DNA of 64,000 bases from Saussurea involucrata (Eukaryota; Streptophyta; Magnoliopsida; Asterales; Asteraceae), in NCBI GenBank assembly GCA_033807775.1, contig CM066324.1:133105501-133169500 (forward strand), in the 5' to 3' direction. Each line of letters begins with the position of its first letter. Position 1 is the stretch's first letter. This document shows positions 21,183 through 32,900 of this stretch, piece after piece. The position numbers and the translations under genes are program-made. The notes beneath the pieces were generated by a model. The model saw only the letters and a program-made list of their open reading frames with translations, did not search any database and was not told the origin of the DNA.

Positions 21183-22955
21183 TGTAACGACCCAAACTAG
21201 AAACAAAACGACAATTTCATAGATAATAATATCTGCCAAAACCTGGCCTACACCAAAATATTTAACAATATTCGTAAAAAGGGGTTTGCGGAATTAACCC
21301 TAATTACAACTGAGAATGAGTCTAATAAACAAAAATGGAAGGCTTCTAGTCCCAAAGATGCAAGCTCCAGCTCACACCTTCCCCTTCCCTTTGACCGAGC
21401 TCCCTAACACCTGCTTACCTGAAAAGGTTTTAGTTTTGAAAAACGAGGGTTAGACCATGAGGTCTAGTGAGTTCCCTCCACACCGCGTCACACCAAAATA
21501 TTTCAGTTTATAAAATCTGTTATGAAACATTTGTATAAATCATGGTAAACACACAAAAATTGATATGCACATATTGACACATGCTACTGGCACGCGCTAA
21601 GGTCACATACACCGTGACAGCGCATTCGGGCACACACCGCCCATGTCACACACACCGTGACAGAATAATCGGGCACACACCGCCCATGTCACACACACCG
21701 TGACAGAAATAATCGGGCACACACCGCCCATATCACACAAAAGCCAGAGCACGGTCACACACATTTTAATCACACATGTAAGCCACACATAAAGATCACA
21801 CATTTAAACCTTGCCTTGAACTAAGAGCAGTTGAAAAGCACACTGTTAGACAATAACCACACCGCACAAAATTACTTGTCATCTTACAATAAGAGTAATT
21901 GAAAAGCACACCGTTTAAATAATAACCATGCCACACGCTCAAATCTTTACTTGTAATAAAAGCCGTTGGAAAACTCACAATTTAAATTATAATCATCAAC
22001 CACACACTTTGTATAAAATTTAGGTTCAGAAAGACTCACCTGCGATGGCAAAGCACGCACTCCTGTTCTAAACTTGAGTCACCCAAGCTTAGCACCTAAA
22101 AGATCAGATAGATCCTTAATCAGAAATAAAGATCCAGAACTTACCGGGTACACACACTTTCCGGATACTCCAACTCCCCGAATACCTGAACAGTCCGGAC
22201 ACTAGGACTTCCCGGATACCCGAACCCACTCCTTTCCGGACACACTCCCGTTTCTGTACACACTCCCTTTTCCGGACACACTTCCTTTTCCGGACACACT
22301 CCCTTTTCCGGACACTACGCTTGTCCGGACGCTACACTTATTCGGACACACCACTTATCCGGCAACACTACCCGGACACCTTCACGGGGCACTCACCCGG
22401 ACACATGCAACATATCCGGACACCACCAAACGCTGGTGTCCGGAAAACGCTGCTGTTCGAACTTAGAATTTCTAAAACCGATTTAAGCCATTAGTTTGAT
22501 TAGACAACTATAAGGGTTCATCCACCAACCCCAAACACCCACTTAATCCATCTATAACCCCTTAAATCGGATTATAAATACCAAAACCCTCAAAACCCAC
22601 TTTTAAGGAAATGTGGGTGAAAACTCATTGAATCACTACCTTTAGACTTGAGAATCCAGACCAAAAGGATAAAGGAACACTAGATTAACAATTACTAGAA
22701 ATTAGAATAGGTTACCTTACTGATTCTTCTCTTCATTGATTTCTTTCCCCCAAGAACTCTTCTCCTCTTCCCTTTCTTTCTCTAGCCGCCAAACACCCCA
22801 ACAATTAGAATAATACTGATTTTTGGTTGATGCCCTAGGGATTTGGTCCATTTTATACCTCCCACAAATTGCACATGGACCCCTCAACTAAACTTCCATT
22901 CTTCTCACTTTAACCACCAAGTTTTCGAAACCTACTAAAATTTTGGGTTATTACA
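21183..22955 (-). repeat. 3' LTR of the TR-GAG element
   Basis: Bounded by TG/CA. It holds a 42-bp minisatellite at about 21605-21740 (units with CGTGACAG and GGGCACACACCGCCCAT) and a cluster of CCGGACACACTCCC-like units at about 22195-22440. Short open frames over these blocks are repeat artefacts. Confidence 0.88.
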
Positions 22956-23198
22956 ACACTCCCCCTTAAGAGAATTCCGTCCCCGGAATTCTTCAGCATA
23001 AAGTTACGTATAACCTGCTTTCATCACTACACACGACAAGACTTACGCTTTCGTCTAACTCCATCGGTCACCACCCCCGACTTATCAGATAAGGCATACA
23101 GATCATTTCCTATTGCACCTAATGCTAGGGTTATAACTTGCCAGCTGATCCATTTTTATGATAACGTCAAACTCTCTCCCAAGCTCGCGGACACAATT

Positions 23199-24841
23199 TC
23201 AAAGGCACGAGTGACTCTCGACCTCGATACCACATCCATCACGCACCTTCCTCACCAAACCCCGACTGTCAACAGCAGATTCTATTCCTAACACACCTTC
23301 CAACCATCTAGGTTTAACACGCAAACATCGGGCAAATCTCGGAGATACCACGAACAGTTTACACCCAAGACAGATAACAATTACATAGAATAAGGTTTTA
23401 TAGGTACCTGTCTCAACCTCAGGCACCTCTTCCTCCTCTTCAGCCGTCATCCGAAAAACTCTAGCCTTCGCCTGTGCTGGCTCCACTTTCATTTCCCCCA
23501 CTCTTCCCCTTTGCCTACCATCGAAACCACCCGAATCCCTTCTCTTCAGCTGAGGGCAATCCGGCCTCAAATGTTCTAAAGACCCACACTGGTAGCATGC
23601 CCTTGGGTTCCTACAGTCTCGTGCCATATGTCCCAGTTTTCCACATTTGAAACATCCCTCGGTTTCTCCCACACATTCTCCACGGTGGACTCGATTACAC
23701 TTCCCACAAGGTTTCTCTTCAAATTTTGATCCCCCTCGGGACTCCGACTTAAACACCTTAGCCCGATCCGAATCATGCGCTGACCCCTCCCACTTTCTTT
23801 TCTCCTTACCCTTCTCCACATATTGTCGGTTCTTCTCCTTTTCAACCAATTCAGCTGCGTTGATGGCTGCCTGAAAAGTGGTCGGGTTCCTAGCCATGAC
23901 CAGTTCCCGCACGCTACTCTTTAACCCAAAGATGTACCTCTCAACTCGACGTTCCTCATTCGGAACGTACAACTCAGCGAACCTCGCCTTCTCCATAAAC
24001 TTCGTGGTGTATTCTCTCACCGTCATTCCACCTTGTTCCAAACTCATGAACTCTTCTTCTAGTCGTTTCACTGCCGCCAGAGGGCAAAACGACACCTTAA
24101 ACCTTGAGACAAAGGTCTCCCACGTCATATTCTTAGCAGCCTTTGACCCTTCCCCCGCGGTCTCCGCATCCCACCAAAACACAGCTTCTGATTTCAACAT
24201 GGACAGAGCGAACATTACCCTGTCACTATCAGCACACTTACAGGTGTCGAACACCAGCTCCATTTCCCTGATCCACTTTATCGCCAACACGGGATCGCAT
24301 TCTCCCTTGAAAGCGGGTGGCTTACAAGAAGCGAATGCCTTGTAACTACCCCCTCCACTTAGCACTCGATCATTCACTGTCAACGGGTTTGACTGAGTAG
24401 GGCTCCACGAAGCTGAACCATGAGGGCTAGTCTCCCCTCCCTTACTACCACTGGCCTCCTTACCCCCCGAAACCGCCTCATTCTGCTTAGCCAACAGTGC
24501 TTTCAATGTATCATGGATTTCCCCCAAGGCAGTGGCGAAATTTTCTTGGGTCACAAACCTCGACTCGCTCCCCACCTGGACGCAGAGCTCTCCTGATGAG
24601 ACGCCTCTGGTTCTTGCGGGACTCCCGCGCTCCTCGTGCCACGAGTAACCCGTGCTCTCACCACAGCTCTTTCCACGTCCTCATTCATCTGAGTAGCCGC
24701 TAGCCGGGGTGCTCTTCCTCGTCCCCTTCCTTGGCCTCTTCCTCGACCTCTACCGCGTGCGGCTGCCGGCACCGGTGGTGCTTCCATTTCGATTTCCTCA
24801 TCAATAGGTTCCGATACTCCCCTCATGGATCTCCTCATCAT
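23199..24841 (-). pseudogene. gag: Gypsy-type Gag with three zinc knuckles, one frameshift
   Basis: The protein starts at the ATG at 24841 (MMRRSMRG) with an Arg/Gly-rich stretch (GRGRGRGQGRG), changes frame near 24551-24600, and continues to 23199. The 458-codon second part has the Retrotrans_gag core (PPAFKGECDPVLAIKW ... FWWDAE, about residues 85-200). Three Cys/His knuckles follow at about 290-301, 308-321 (CFKCGKLGHMARDC) and 327-340 (CYQCGSLEHLRPDC). After VPEVETGT, where a protease would normally begin, a 64-residue tail (ending GCGIEVESHSCL) runs to the stop. Gag would package element RNA. The frameshift suggests this copy is not itself producing intact Gag. Confidence 0.82.
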
Positions 24842-25097
24842 GATTACTGACTGACAAAGAGACACCAACAACATTAAGTCTACAGTTCCAAGATAATAAG
24901 GCAATTAAGCACTTACATGTACATGTAAGCTCGTAATTACACTGGTCAGGTGTAATCGCCAACTTACCTTACATGACAGTCCTCGCCACCCTATTAATCA
25001 TTCTACCCAGTCTTACTAAGGTCCTCCTAGTTCTCAGTTGTATCCTCTAACTCCACAGTTTAAGTTTAGGCCCGTCCGGTCACCTAAATCTCTTAAA

Positions 25098-25114
25098 CTA
25101 AGGCTCTGATACCA
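25098..25114 (-). promoter_or_regulatory. tRNA-Met primer-binding site of the TR-GAG element
   Basis: Minus-strand TGGTATCAGAGCCTTAG, complementary to the 3' end of plant initiator tRNA-Met, two bases inside the 5' LTR. It fixes the element's orientation as minus. Confidence 0.85.
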
Positions 25115-25116
25115 TT

Positions 25117-26901
25117 TGTAACGACCCAAACTAGAAACAAAACGACAATTTCATAGATAATAATATCTGCCAAAACCTGGCCTACACCAAAATATTTAAC
25201 AATATTCGTAAAAAGGGGTTTGCGGAATTAACCCTAATTACAATTGAGAATGAGTCTAATAAACAAAAATGGAAGGCTTCTAGTCCCAAAGATGCAAGCT
25301 CCAACTCACACCTTCCCCTTCCTTTTGACTGAGCTCCCTAACACCTGCTTACCTAAAAAGGTTTTAGTTTTGAAAAACGAGGGTTAGACCATGAGGTCTA
25401 GTGAGTTCCCTCCACACCGCGTCACACCAAAATATTCCAGTTTATAAAATCTGTTATGAAACATTTGTATAAATCATGGTAAACACACAAAAATTGATAT
25501 GCACACATTGACACATGCTACTGGCACGCGCTAAGGTCACATGCACCGTGACAGCGCATTCGGGCACACACCGCCCATGTCACACACACCGTGACAGAAT
25601 AATCGGGCACACACCGCCCATGTCACACACACCGTGACAGAAATAATCGGGCACACACCGCCCATATCACACAAAAGCCAGAGCACGGTCACACACATTT
25701 TAATCACACATGTAAGCCACACATAAAGATCACACATTTAAACCTTGCCTTGAACTAAGAGCAGTTGAAAAGCACACTGTTAGACAATAACCACACCGCA
25801 CACAATTACTTGTCATCTTACAATAAGAGTAATTGAAAAGCACACCGTTTAAATAATAACCATGCCACACGCTCAAATCTTTACTTGTAATAAAATCCGT
25901 TGGAAAACTCACAATTTAAATTATAATCATCAACCACACACTTTGTATAAAATTTAGGTTCAGAAAGACTCACCTGCGATGGCAAAGCACGCACTCCTGT
26001 TCTAAACTTGAGTCACCCAAGCTTAGCACCTAAAAGATCAGATAGATCCTTAATCAGAAATAAAGATCCAGAACTTACCGGGTACACACACTTTCCGGAT
26101 ACTCCAACTCCCCGAATACCTGAACAGTCCGGACACTAGGACTTCCCGGATACCCGAACCCACTCCTTTCCGGACACACTCCCGTTTCCGGACACACTCC
26201 CTTTTCCGGACACACTCCCTTTTCCGGACACACTCCATTTTCCGGACACTACGCTTGTCCGGACGCTACACTTATCCGGACACACCACTTATCCGGCAAC
26301 ACTACCCGGGCACCTTCACGGGGCACTCACCCGGACACATGCAACATATTCGGACACCACCAAACGTTGGTGTCCGGAAAACGCTGTTGTTCGAACTTAG
26401 AATTTCTAAAACCGATTTAAACTCCGATTTAAGCTATTAGTTTGATTAGACAACTATAAGGGTTCATCCACCAACCTCAAACACCCACTTAATCCATCTA
26501 TAACCCCTTAAATCGGATTATAAATACCAAAACCCTCAAAACCCACTTTTAAGGAAATGTGGGTGAAAACTCATTGAATCACTACCTTTAGACTTGAGAA
26601 TCCAGAACAAAAGGATAAAGGAACACTAGATTAACAATTACCAGAAATTAGAATAGGTTACCTTACTGATTCTTATCTTCCTTGATTTCTTTCCCCTAAG
26701 AACTCTTCTCCTCTTCCCTTTCTTTCTCTAGCCGCCAAACACCCCAACAATTAGAATAATACTGATTTTTGGTTGATGCCCTAGGGATTTGGTCCATTTT
26801 ATACCTCCCACAAATTGCACATGGACCCCTCAACTAAACTTCCATTCTTCTCACTTTAACCACCAAGTTTTCGAAACCTACTAAAAATTTGGGTTATTAC
26901 A
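25117..26901 (-). repeat. 5' LTR of the TR-GAG element
   Basis: Same minisatellites as the 3' LTR. It contains an extra 12-bp direct duplication (CCGATTTAAACT) near 26410 that accounts for the length difference between LTRs. By eye the two LTRs are more than 98% identical, so the insertion is fairly recent. Confidence 0.88.
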
Positions 26902-26990
26902 CCACCCCCTTGGGAGCCCAACGTCCTCGCTGACACACCAATCCGGTTCCCGACTCTGACACCATCTGTAACATCCCAGACCAACCGTAC
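26902..26990 (-). mobile_element. TRIM-like element, internal part and 5' LTR stub
   Basis: Continues the TRIM cut by the Gypsy element. It holds CTTGGGAGCCCAACGTCC-type internal sequence and a primer-binding site read on the minus strand as TGGTGTCAGAGTC. The first 24 bases of the other LTR (26967-26990, TGTAACATCCCAGACC...) match 21028 onward; the rest of that LTR is missing. Confidence 0.6.
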
Positions 26991-27639
26991 ATGTCGTCCC
27001 TATGTTACTATCGTCCTCGTCACCATCGTAAACCACCACCTTCATTACTGTGCTTTGAGAACGTTGGGGACGATGGTCCCTGTTTTATACATATATATAT
27101 ATATATATACATACGATACATATACATTATTCTTACTCAGCTCTATAGTTGGGTTTTTGAAATATTGTTTGGTTCCTGTTTTGTGACTTTGGTTCTTGGT
27201 TTGGTAATATAATTTGCTTTTCATAGTTTTCGTCACTGTGGTTGTCCTTGTGTTTCATCTCTGGAGTTGCAGGTTCATCACTAGATACCAATATTATATA
27301 TATATATATATATAATATTATAATTAATTACTTATTTGGTCCCTAAAAGTTTTAGTATTTTTGCAAACATATGGAAAAGCAAAAAGAGTTAAAAAAGAAG
27401 ACAAAAACGTGATTGCACGATTTTGTCCCTGGCACTAACGGCCAATTTTAATGGGGTTAGTGGACAGGTCCTTGTTTAAGAGCAAAATCAAAACCATGAG
27501 GACGAAAAGTCTAATGATGAAACCATAGATCATTGCTTCAAAAATATCAATATACCTTAAGGACCAAAAGTAGAGTTTACTCTATTATTTATCTCTCTAA
27601 ATATTATTTTTCAAAGATTTCTATTAGTGTTTTCACTTA
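26991..27639. other. intergenic, nothing recognised
   Basis: Contains TA microsatellites at about 27085-27108 and 27293-27315, and AT-rich sequence with GGTCCCTAAAAG / GTCCCTGGCACTAAC words that may be a decayed foldback repeat. No gene supported. Confidence 0.4.
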
Positions 27640-27878
27640 GGGCATCCACAATGGTAAAACTTTTAAAAAAGACTTGAAAAAAATAAAAATATATAAAAAA
27701 TAGGTTGGTCCCACCAACATATACTTTCTCTCTCTTTTGGCTCTCACATTCATTTCTTCAAAGGCTTGAGGAACATCAAGTCTTTGATAAGTAAAGTCAT
27801 GTTCAAGTCTTTGTCTCTAATGGTCAAGTCTTATTCACGTCATTTTCAAGCTATCTTCAAATACCATTGAAGATGCTC
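27640..27878. mobile_element. Tourist-like MITE, GGGCATCC family
   Basis: Ends GGGCATCCACAATGGTAAAA and TACCATTGAAGATGCTC, with TTA duplications at 27637-27639 and 27879-27881. The interior has AAGTCTTTG and AAGACTTG words in opposite orientation. A further GAGATGCTCTTA-ended fragment follows to about 28050. Confidence 0.7.
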
Positions 27879-28050
27879 TTAGTAATCATTTTTGGGGTCA
27901 ACTTCATATTTGTAGAAAAACTTCTTCTCTCTCATACTTTCTCCATTTTGAAGATAGTTTTGAGGAAGCTGTTGAACCAACCCAAAATTCTCATTTTCTT
28001 CATTTTCTTCATTTTCTTTAAAATGGGGAAGCTGTTGGAGATGCTCTTAT

Positions 28051-28799
28051 AATATAGAGAAACATTGGTTGATATTCTTTTCACATATCAATTTATCTTT
28101 CTACCTTTTTTTATGCATACCTAGATTAATTTTAAATGTCTTGAATAACAGTTAAAGAATCCCTAATTATCTTGTGAGACTCAAATCATTGAAAGGAGGC
28201 TCCCAAAACATTATTTTTCTACCATTGCAATGAGAACTTTGGATTCTCAACCTAAAAAGAAGTCTTTGTTTGTTTTTGCTACAAACTTTTAATTTTATTT
28301 ATTAAGAATAATCTATGAAAATATTATAATTAATAGAATTGTTTTATAAGCAATGAATTATTGTAAGTTACTATACAAATTGATTGATTTTTCTTTTTAA
28401 CAAATTTACTTTTAGACTATCAATTTTATCATCAAACCTGTTTTTTAACTTTATATGTAAAATAGATACATAACATTTAATTTTAAATTAATTTAATAAG
28501 ATATTTTTATGATGTATTTTCATGTAAAAAAGTTATTTACTAGTATTTTAAAATTAAATTAATAGGTAACTATGTTAATTTGCATTCTATCTTAAAGGGT
28601 TTTTCATAAATTTTATGTAGTGATGAACTAAAAAGTAAAACATTATTTAAATTGTTTTATTTTTAAATAAATTGATCAAAATTGTTGTGTTTTTAATTAT
28701 GAAGATAGTTAAATCAACATAAGATCTGAAGTTTATCTTTCAGATATCATTTATTCAATTATTTTCGAAACCATTTAAAAGTTTGTTTAGCTGTTAACT
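28051..28799. other. intergenic, AT-rich, nothing recognised
   Basis: Long AT-rich stretch without open frames or repeat ends that I can define. The LINE remnant begins near 28800. Confidence 0.4.
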
Positions 28800-29164
28800 T
28801 TAGGATGTGAAGGTATGGAAGATTTGGTGTGGGATTGGTCTAAAGACCCGAGGGGGTAGGGTATAAGCGAGTTATTGGAATTGATTTCTTTTATGTGAAA
28901 CATACAATCTTTTAATGATCACTAGGATAAATAATGGTGGTGGCTTTTGGAAGAAGACATGGGGTTCTCAGTCAAAAAATAGGTATTAATAGAAGGTAAA
29001 TGGCTCGAATACGGTGGTCTATATCCGGAAACTCGATGGAACAACAGTGTTCCAATAAATATCAAAAAAAAAAAATTCTATAATGACTGCTTCGTGCCTT
29101 CGTGGTAGGCTTCTGGGTTCGGGTTGCGTTAGATAATCGAAGCATTGAAATTGAATCAATCTTA
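28800..29164 (+). pseudogene. LINE reverse-transcriptase C-terminal remnant, 5' part
   Basis: Frameshifted plus-strand translation gives pieces typical of plant LINE ORF2 ends: DLVWDWSKDPRGG, then WWWLLEEDMGFSVK, then RWNNSVPINIK just before the zf-RVT domain. It is cut by the Copia insertion at 29165 and resumes at 35531. Stops and frame changes show it is long dead. Confidence 0.6.
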
Positions 29165-29631
29165 TGTTGGAATAATCATGATTTGTATTTGATAGGTAAT
29201 AAGATGACAAGAAAACATACCCGATGATCCTGAGGATCCAGTGAAAGCATTAAACATATTTGCCATTGATTGTCGGGTTCCCAGAACAAGGTGATTGTAT
29301 GATGATGGGTGAAGATCGATTCTGGAAGAGACGATCACAGGGAGGCGCACGGCTGTGTTCTTAATCAACTGATTTTGTGATTAGGGTTAAAAGAAAGATT
29401 AGGGTACTCTATTTATAATAAGAGTATCTTACACTTTTAACCCTTGGTGTTTATTATGTGCAGTATAATCCCCCATAGTTCCAATCACCTAATGGGAAAC
29501 CCTATAGTATGTCAATAATAGTAAATACGCCCATCAAATATTTACCAGACATAGGGATTTCAGTTATTGTCAATTATCATATCAGGAATGATAAACGATC
29601 AGTGACGGTCACTTTTAAGGTGGTTCCAACA
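29165..29631 (-). repeat. 3' LTR of Copia-1
   Basis: Paired with 35059-35525. TG...CA ends and a TCTTA target duplication on the outer side. The minus-strand purine-rich GGTCAAGTGGGAGAA adjoins its inner edge as the plus-strand primer. Confidence 0.93.
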
Positions 29632-29951
29632 TTCTCCCACTTGACCAAGCGATCTTTTATCTATGAGTATCAATAAGTCCGGCCGGGATAATACTCATTT
29701 TGTTTTAAACTGAAATCATAGCTAATAAGTACAGCCGTAGAGAAGAATATCAACTCAGGACCCCCACTAGTCAAACTATGACTCAAATTTAAAACTGAAT
29801 AAGCAATGATCAATTGACTAAGACAGATTTCGTTATAATAATGTCCATACACCATTATGAGCTCAAAGCGTAACTAATAGACAAACAAAATCTGAATATA
29901 GAGGAAAATTTTATTAAGATAATAGTAATGACCAATAAGTACAACATGCTA

Positions 29952-32900
29952 TTAAATTAAGTCTTTTGTAAGCCCCATCTTCGACACGTGTCCTACGAAG
30001 ACATTAGGAGGAAGACCTTTGGTCATCGGATCCGCTAGCATATTCTTTGTACTTATGTACTCGATACAAAGGACATTTTCCTCAACCCGTTCGCGCACAA
30101 ACAGATACTTTGTATCAAGATACAGCCCAGCGCCAGTTGAACTGTTACTGTTCGAGAAAGTTACGGCAGCTGAGTTATCACAGTAAAGCTTCAATGGTCT
30201 AGAAATGGAGTTGACGATTTTGAGTCCACTGACCAGGTTCCTTAACAACATCCCATGACAACTGGCATTATAAACGGCAACGTATTCAGCCATCATGGTG
30301 GACGTTGTAGTCAGCTTCTGTTTATGACTCCGCCAGGAGATAGGTCCACCAGCTAACATAAATATGTACCCAGAAGTAGATTTCTTATCTTCCTTGCATT
30401 TAGCAAAATCGGAATCAGAATATCCTACTACTTCTAAGTTGTCACTTCTTCTATAAGTTAATTTGTAGTCTTTGGTCCCTTGCAGACATCGTAGAACCTT
30501 TTTAGCCGCTTTCCAGTGTGCTATTCCGGGATTAGATAAGTAACGTCCCAGCATACCAGCGATATAAGCGATATCCGGACGAGTACAGACCTGAGCATAC
30601 ATAATGCTCCCTACTACAGACGAATAAGGTATCATCCTCATTTCTTCCTTTTCAATCTCAGTGCTCGGAGCTTGGAAAGAACCAAACACGTCCCCTTTAA
30701 CTACTAGAGCTACAGTGGGTGTACAGTGCTGCATGTTATAGCGTTTTAAGATACGCTCAATATATGCCTTTTGAGAAAGACCCAAAACACCATTATGCCT
30801 ATCTCGATGTATTTCGATACCAATGACATAAGAGGCATCACCGAGATCTTTCATGTTGAAATTTTGCGAAAGCATCCGCTTCGACTCATGCAGCATATCC
30901 AAGTTGTTACTTGCTAGTAGGATGTCATCTACGTACAAGACAAGGATTATAAAGTTACTCCCACTGATCTTGAGATAGGTGCATTGATCCACTTGATTAT
31001 TTAGAAAACCTTGCCCTTTTACGATTTTATGGAACTTGAGGTACCATTGTCGTGATGCCTGCTTCAACCCATAAATGGATTTCTTCAACTTGCAGACCAT
31101 ATGCTCTTTACCTTCTGGAATGAATCCTTCAGGTTGTCGCATGTATACGTCTTCTTGCAAGTCTCCATTTAATAATGCGGTCTTGACATCCATCTGATGT
31201 AACTCTAAATCATAATGAGCTACAAGTGCCATAACAATCCTTAAAGAATCTTTACGAGAGACAGGAGAGAAGGTCTCTTGATAATCGATTCCTTCCTTTT
31301 GAGTAAAGCCTTTTGCAACCAGTCTGGACTTATAGCGTTCGATGTTTCCTTTCGGGTCTAATTTGGTTTTGAAGACCCATTTACAACCGATAGTTTTGGA
31401 TCCTTCAGGAAGTTCAACCAAGTCCCAAACATCATTGTGTTGCATGGAATTAAGCTCTTCAATCATGGCTTCATTCCACTGAGTGGCCTGATCACTATTA
31501 ATGGCTTCTCGATAAGAGGTAGGATCAGTAAGCTTTCCAATGTCCTCAACTTCAGATAAAAAGGTTACGAAATCATCAAAATTTGTGGCCCTGCGTGCCC
31601 TAGATGATCTCCTGAGTTGATTTTCCGGTTCAGTAACAGAAGGAGTGGAATCAGTGATATTAGGTTCAGCGTTCGGAAGCGATGATGATGTTCCCTCGGT
31701 ATTTTGGTTAGGAGGAGCAGGATCAGTGATATTAGGAGCAACGGTGGGTACAAGAGGAATTATCGGAGGAATAAGTATACCGGAAGAATGGTTTCCCCCC
31801 GCTTCTTGTACTTCTTGCAAATCTGAGTCATGATTTGTCGTGCTCCCACTGATCTTTGAGTTCTCAAGAAATGTGGCATGTTGCGTGTCAACGATGCTCA
31901 TAGTGTGGGAAGGACAGTAAAACCGATAACCTTTTGAGTTATCAGGATAACCGATAAAGAAACATGTAAGGGTTTTAGGATCCAGTTTCTTTAAGTTAGG
32001 GTTATAGACTTTTGCTTCGGCAGGACAGCCCCATACTTTCATATATTTTAGACTCGGTTTCCTACCTGTCCAGATTTCATAAGGAGTTTTAGGGACAGAT
32101 TTTGATGGAACCCTATTGAGTATGTGAACGGCTGTTTTTAATGCCTCAGTCCATAGGAAAGTAGGTAAGTTAGTGTTAGCAATCATACTTCTCACCATGT
32201 CCATTAAGGTTCTGTTTCTCCTTTCAGCAACACCATTTTGTTGAGGAGAACCAGGCATGGTGTATTGGTTAATTATGCCTTGTTCCTTGCAAAAGTTATA
32301 GAAAGGACCAGGAGCTTGACCAATATCAGTATGTCTACCATAATACTCACCTCCTCTATCTGATCTCACAACTTTTATTTTATGATCAAGTTGGTTTTCA
32401 ACCAAAGTTTTAAAATCAATAAAAGTTTGTAAGGATTCAGATTTTTCTTTAATCAGATATAGGTGCATATAACGCGAATAATCGTCAATGAATATAATAA
32501 ATGATGTATGTCCTGTGATTGATGCGGGATAAGGACCACTAATATCAGTGTGAATTATTTCCAACAAGTTGGAACTTCTAGTAGCTCCTTTCTTATTCCC
32601 TTTTGCCATTTTTCCTTTGAGGCACTTAATACATGTTTCAAAATCACTAAAATCAAGAGAATGTAAGATTCCATCCTTTACGAGTCGAGTCATTCTATCT
32701 CGTGAGATGTGGCCAAGACGTTTATGCCACAACATGGAGGAATTCTCTAATTGTTTAGGTGATTTTGTTGTTTTAGTTACGTCATCAATATTAAGTGACA
32801 ACAAAGACTGTGAGAAATTATGATCTAGTTCCAATTTATACAGTAATCCATCCAAGAAACCTCGACCAAGTAATTCATTATTATGAGTAATAGCAATCTT

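Larger units (their letters stand above)
21183..26901 (-). mobile_element. gag-only Gypsy-type LTR element (TR-GAG), 5.7 kb
   Basis: LTRs are 21183-22955 (3') and 25117-26901 (5'), 1773 and 1785 bp, differing by a 12-bp duplication and scattered bases. The internal region is only 2161 bp. Left flank CCACT and right flank CCACC are a 5-base duplication with one change. The primer-binding site at 25098-25114 and a purine-rich tract next to 22955 (minus strand AAGGGGGAG) are in place. Only Gag is encoded; protease, reverse transcriptase and integrase are absent. This fits the non-autonomous TR-GAG class, mobilised by a full relative. Confidence 0.85.

Noticed and set aside
21603..21978. Cys/Val-rich frames in the Gypsy LTR (also at 25537-25912)
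   Set aside because: Present in both LTRs and produced by the 42-bp minisatellite; no start context or domain.
23878..24345. 155-codon plus-strand frame
   Set aside because: Antisense shadow of the TR-GAG Gag.
26050..26238. Frame with ECVRKR repeats as a protein
   Set aside because: Direct translation of the CCGGACACACTCCC minisatellite in an LTR.
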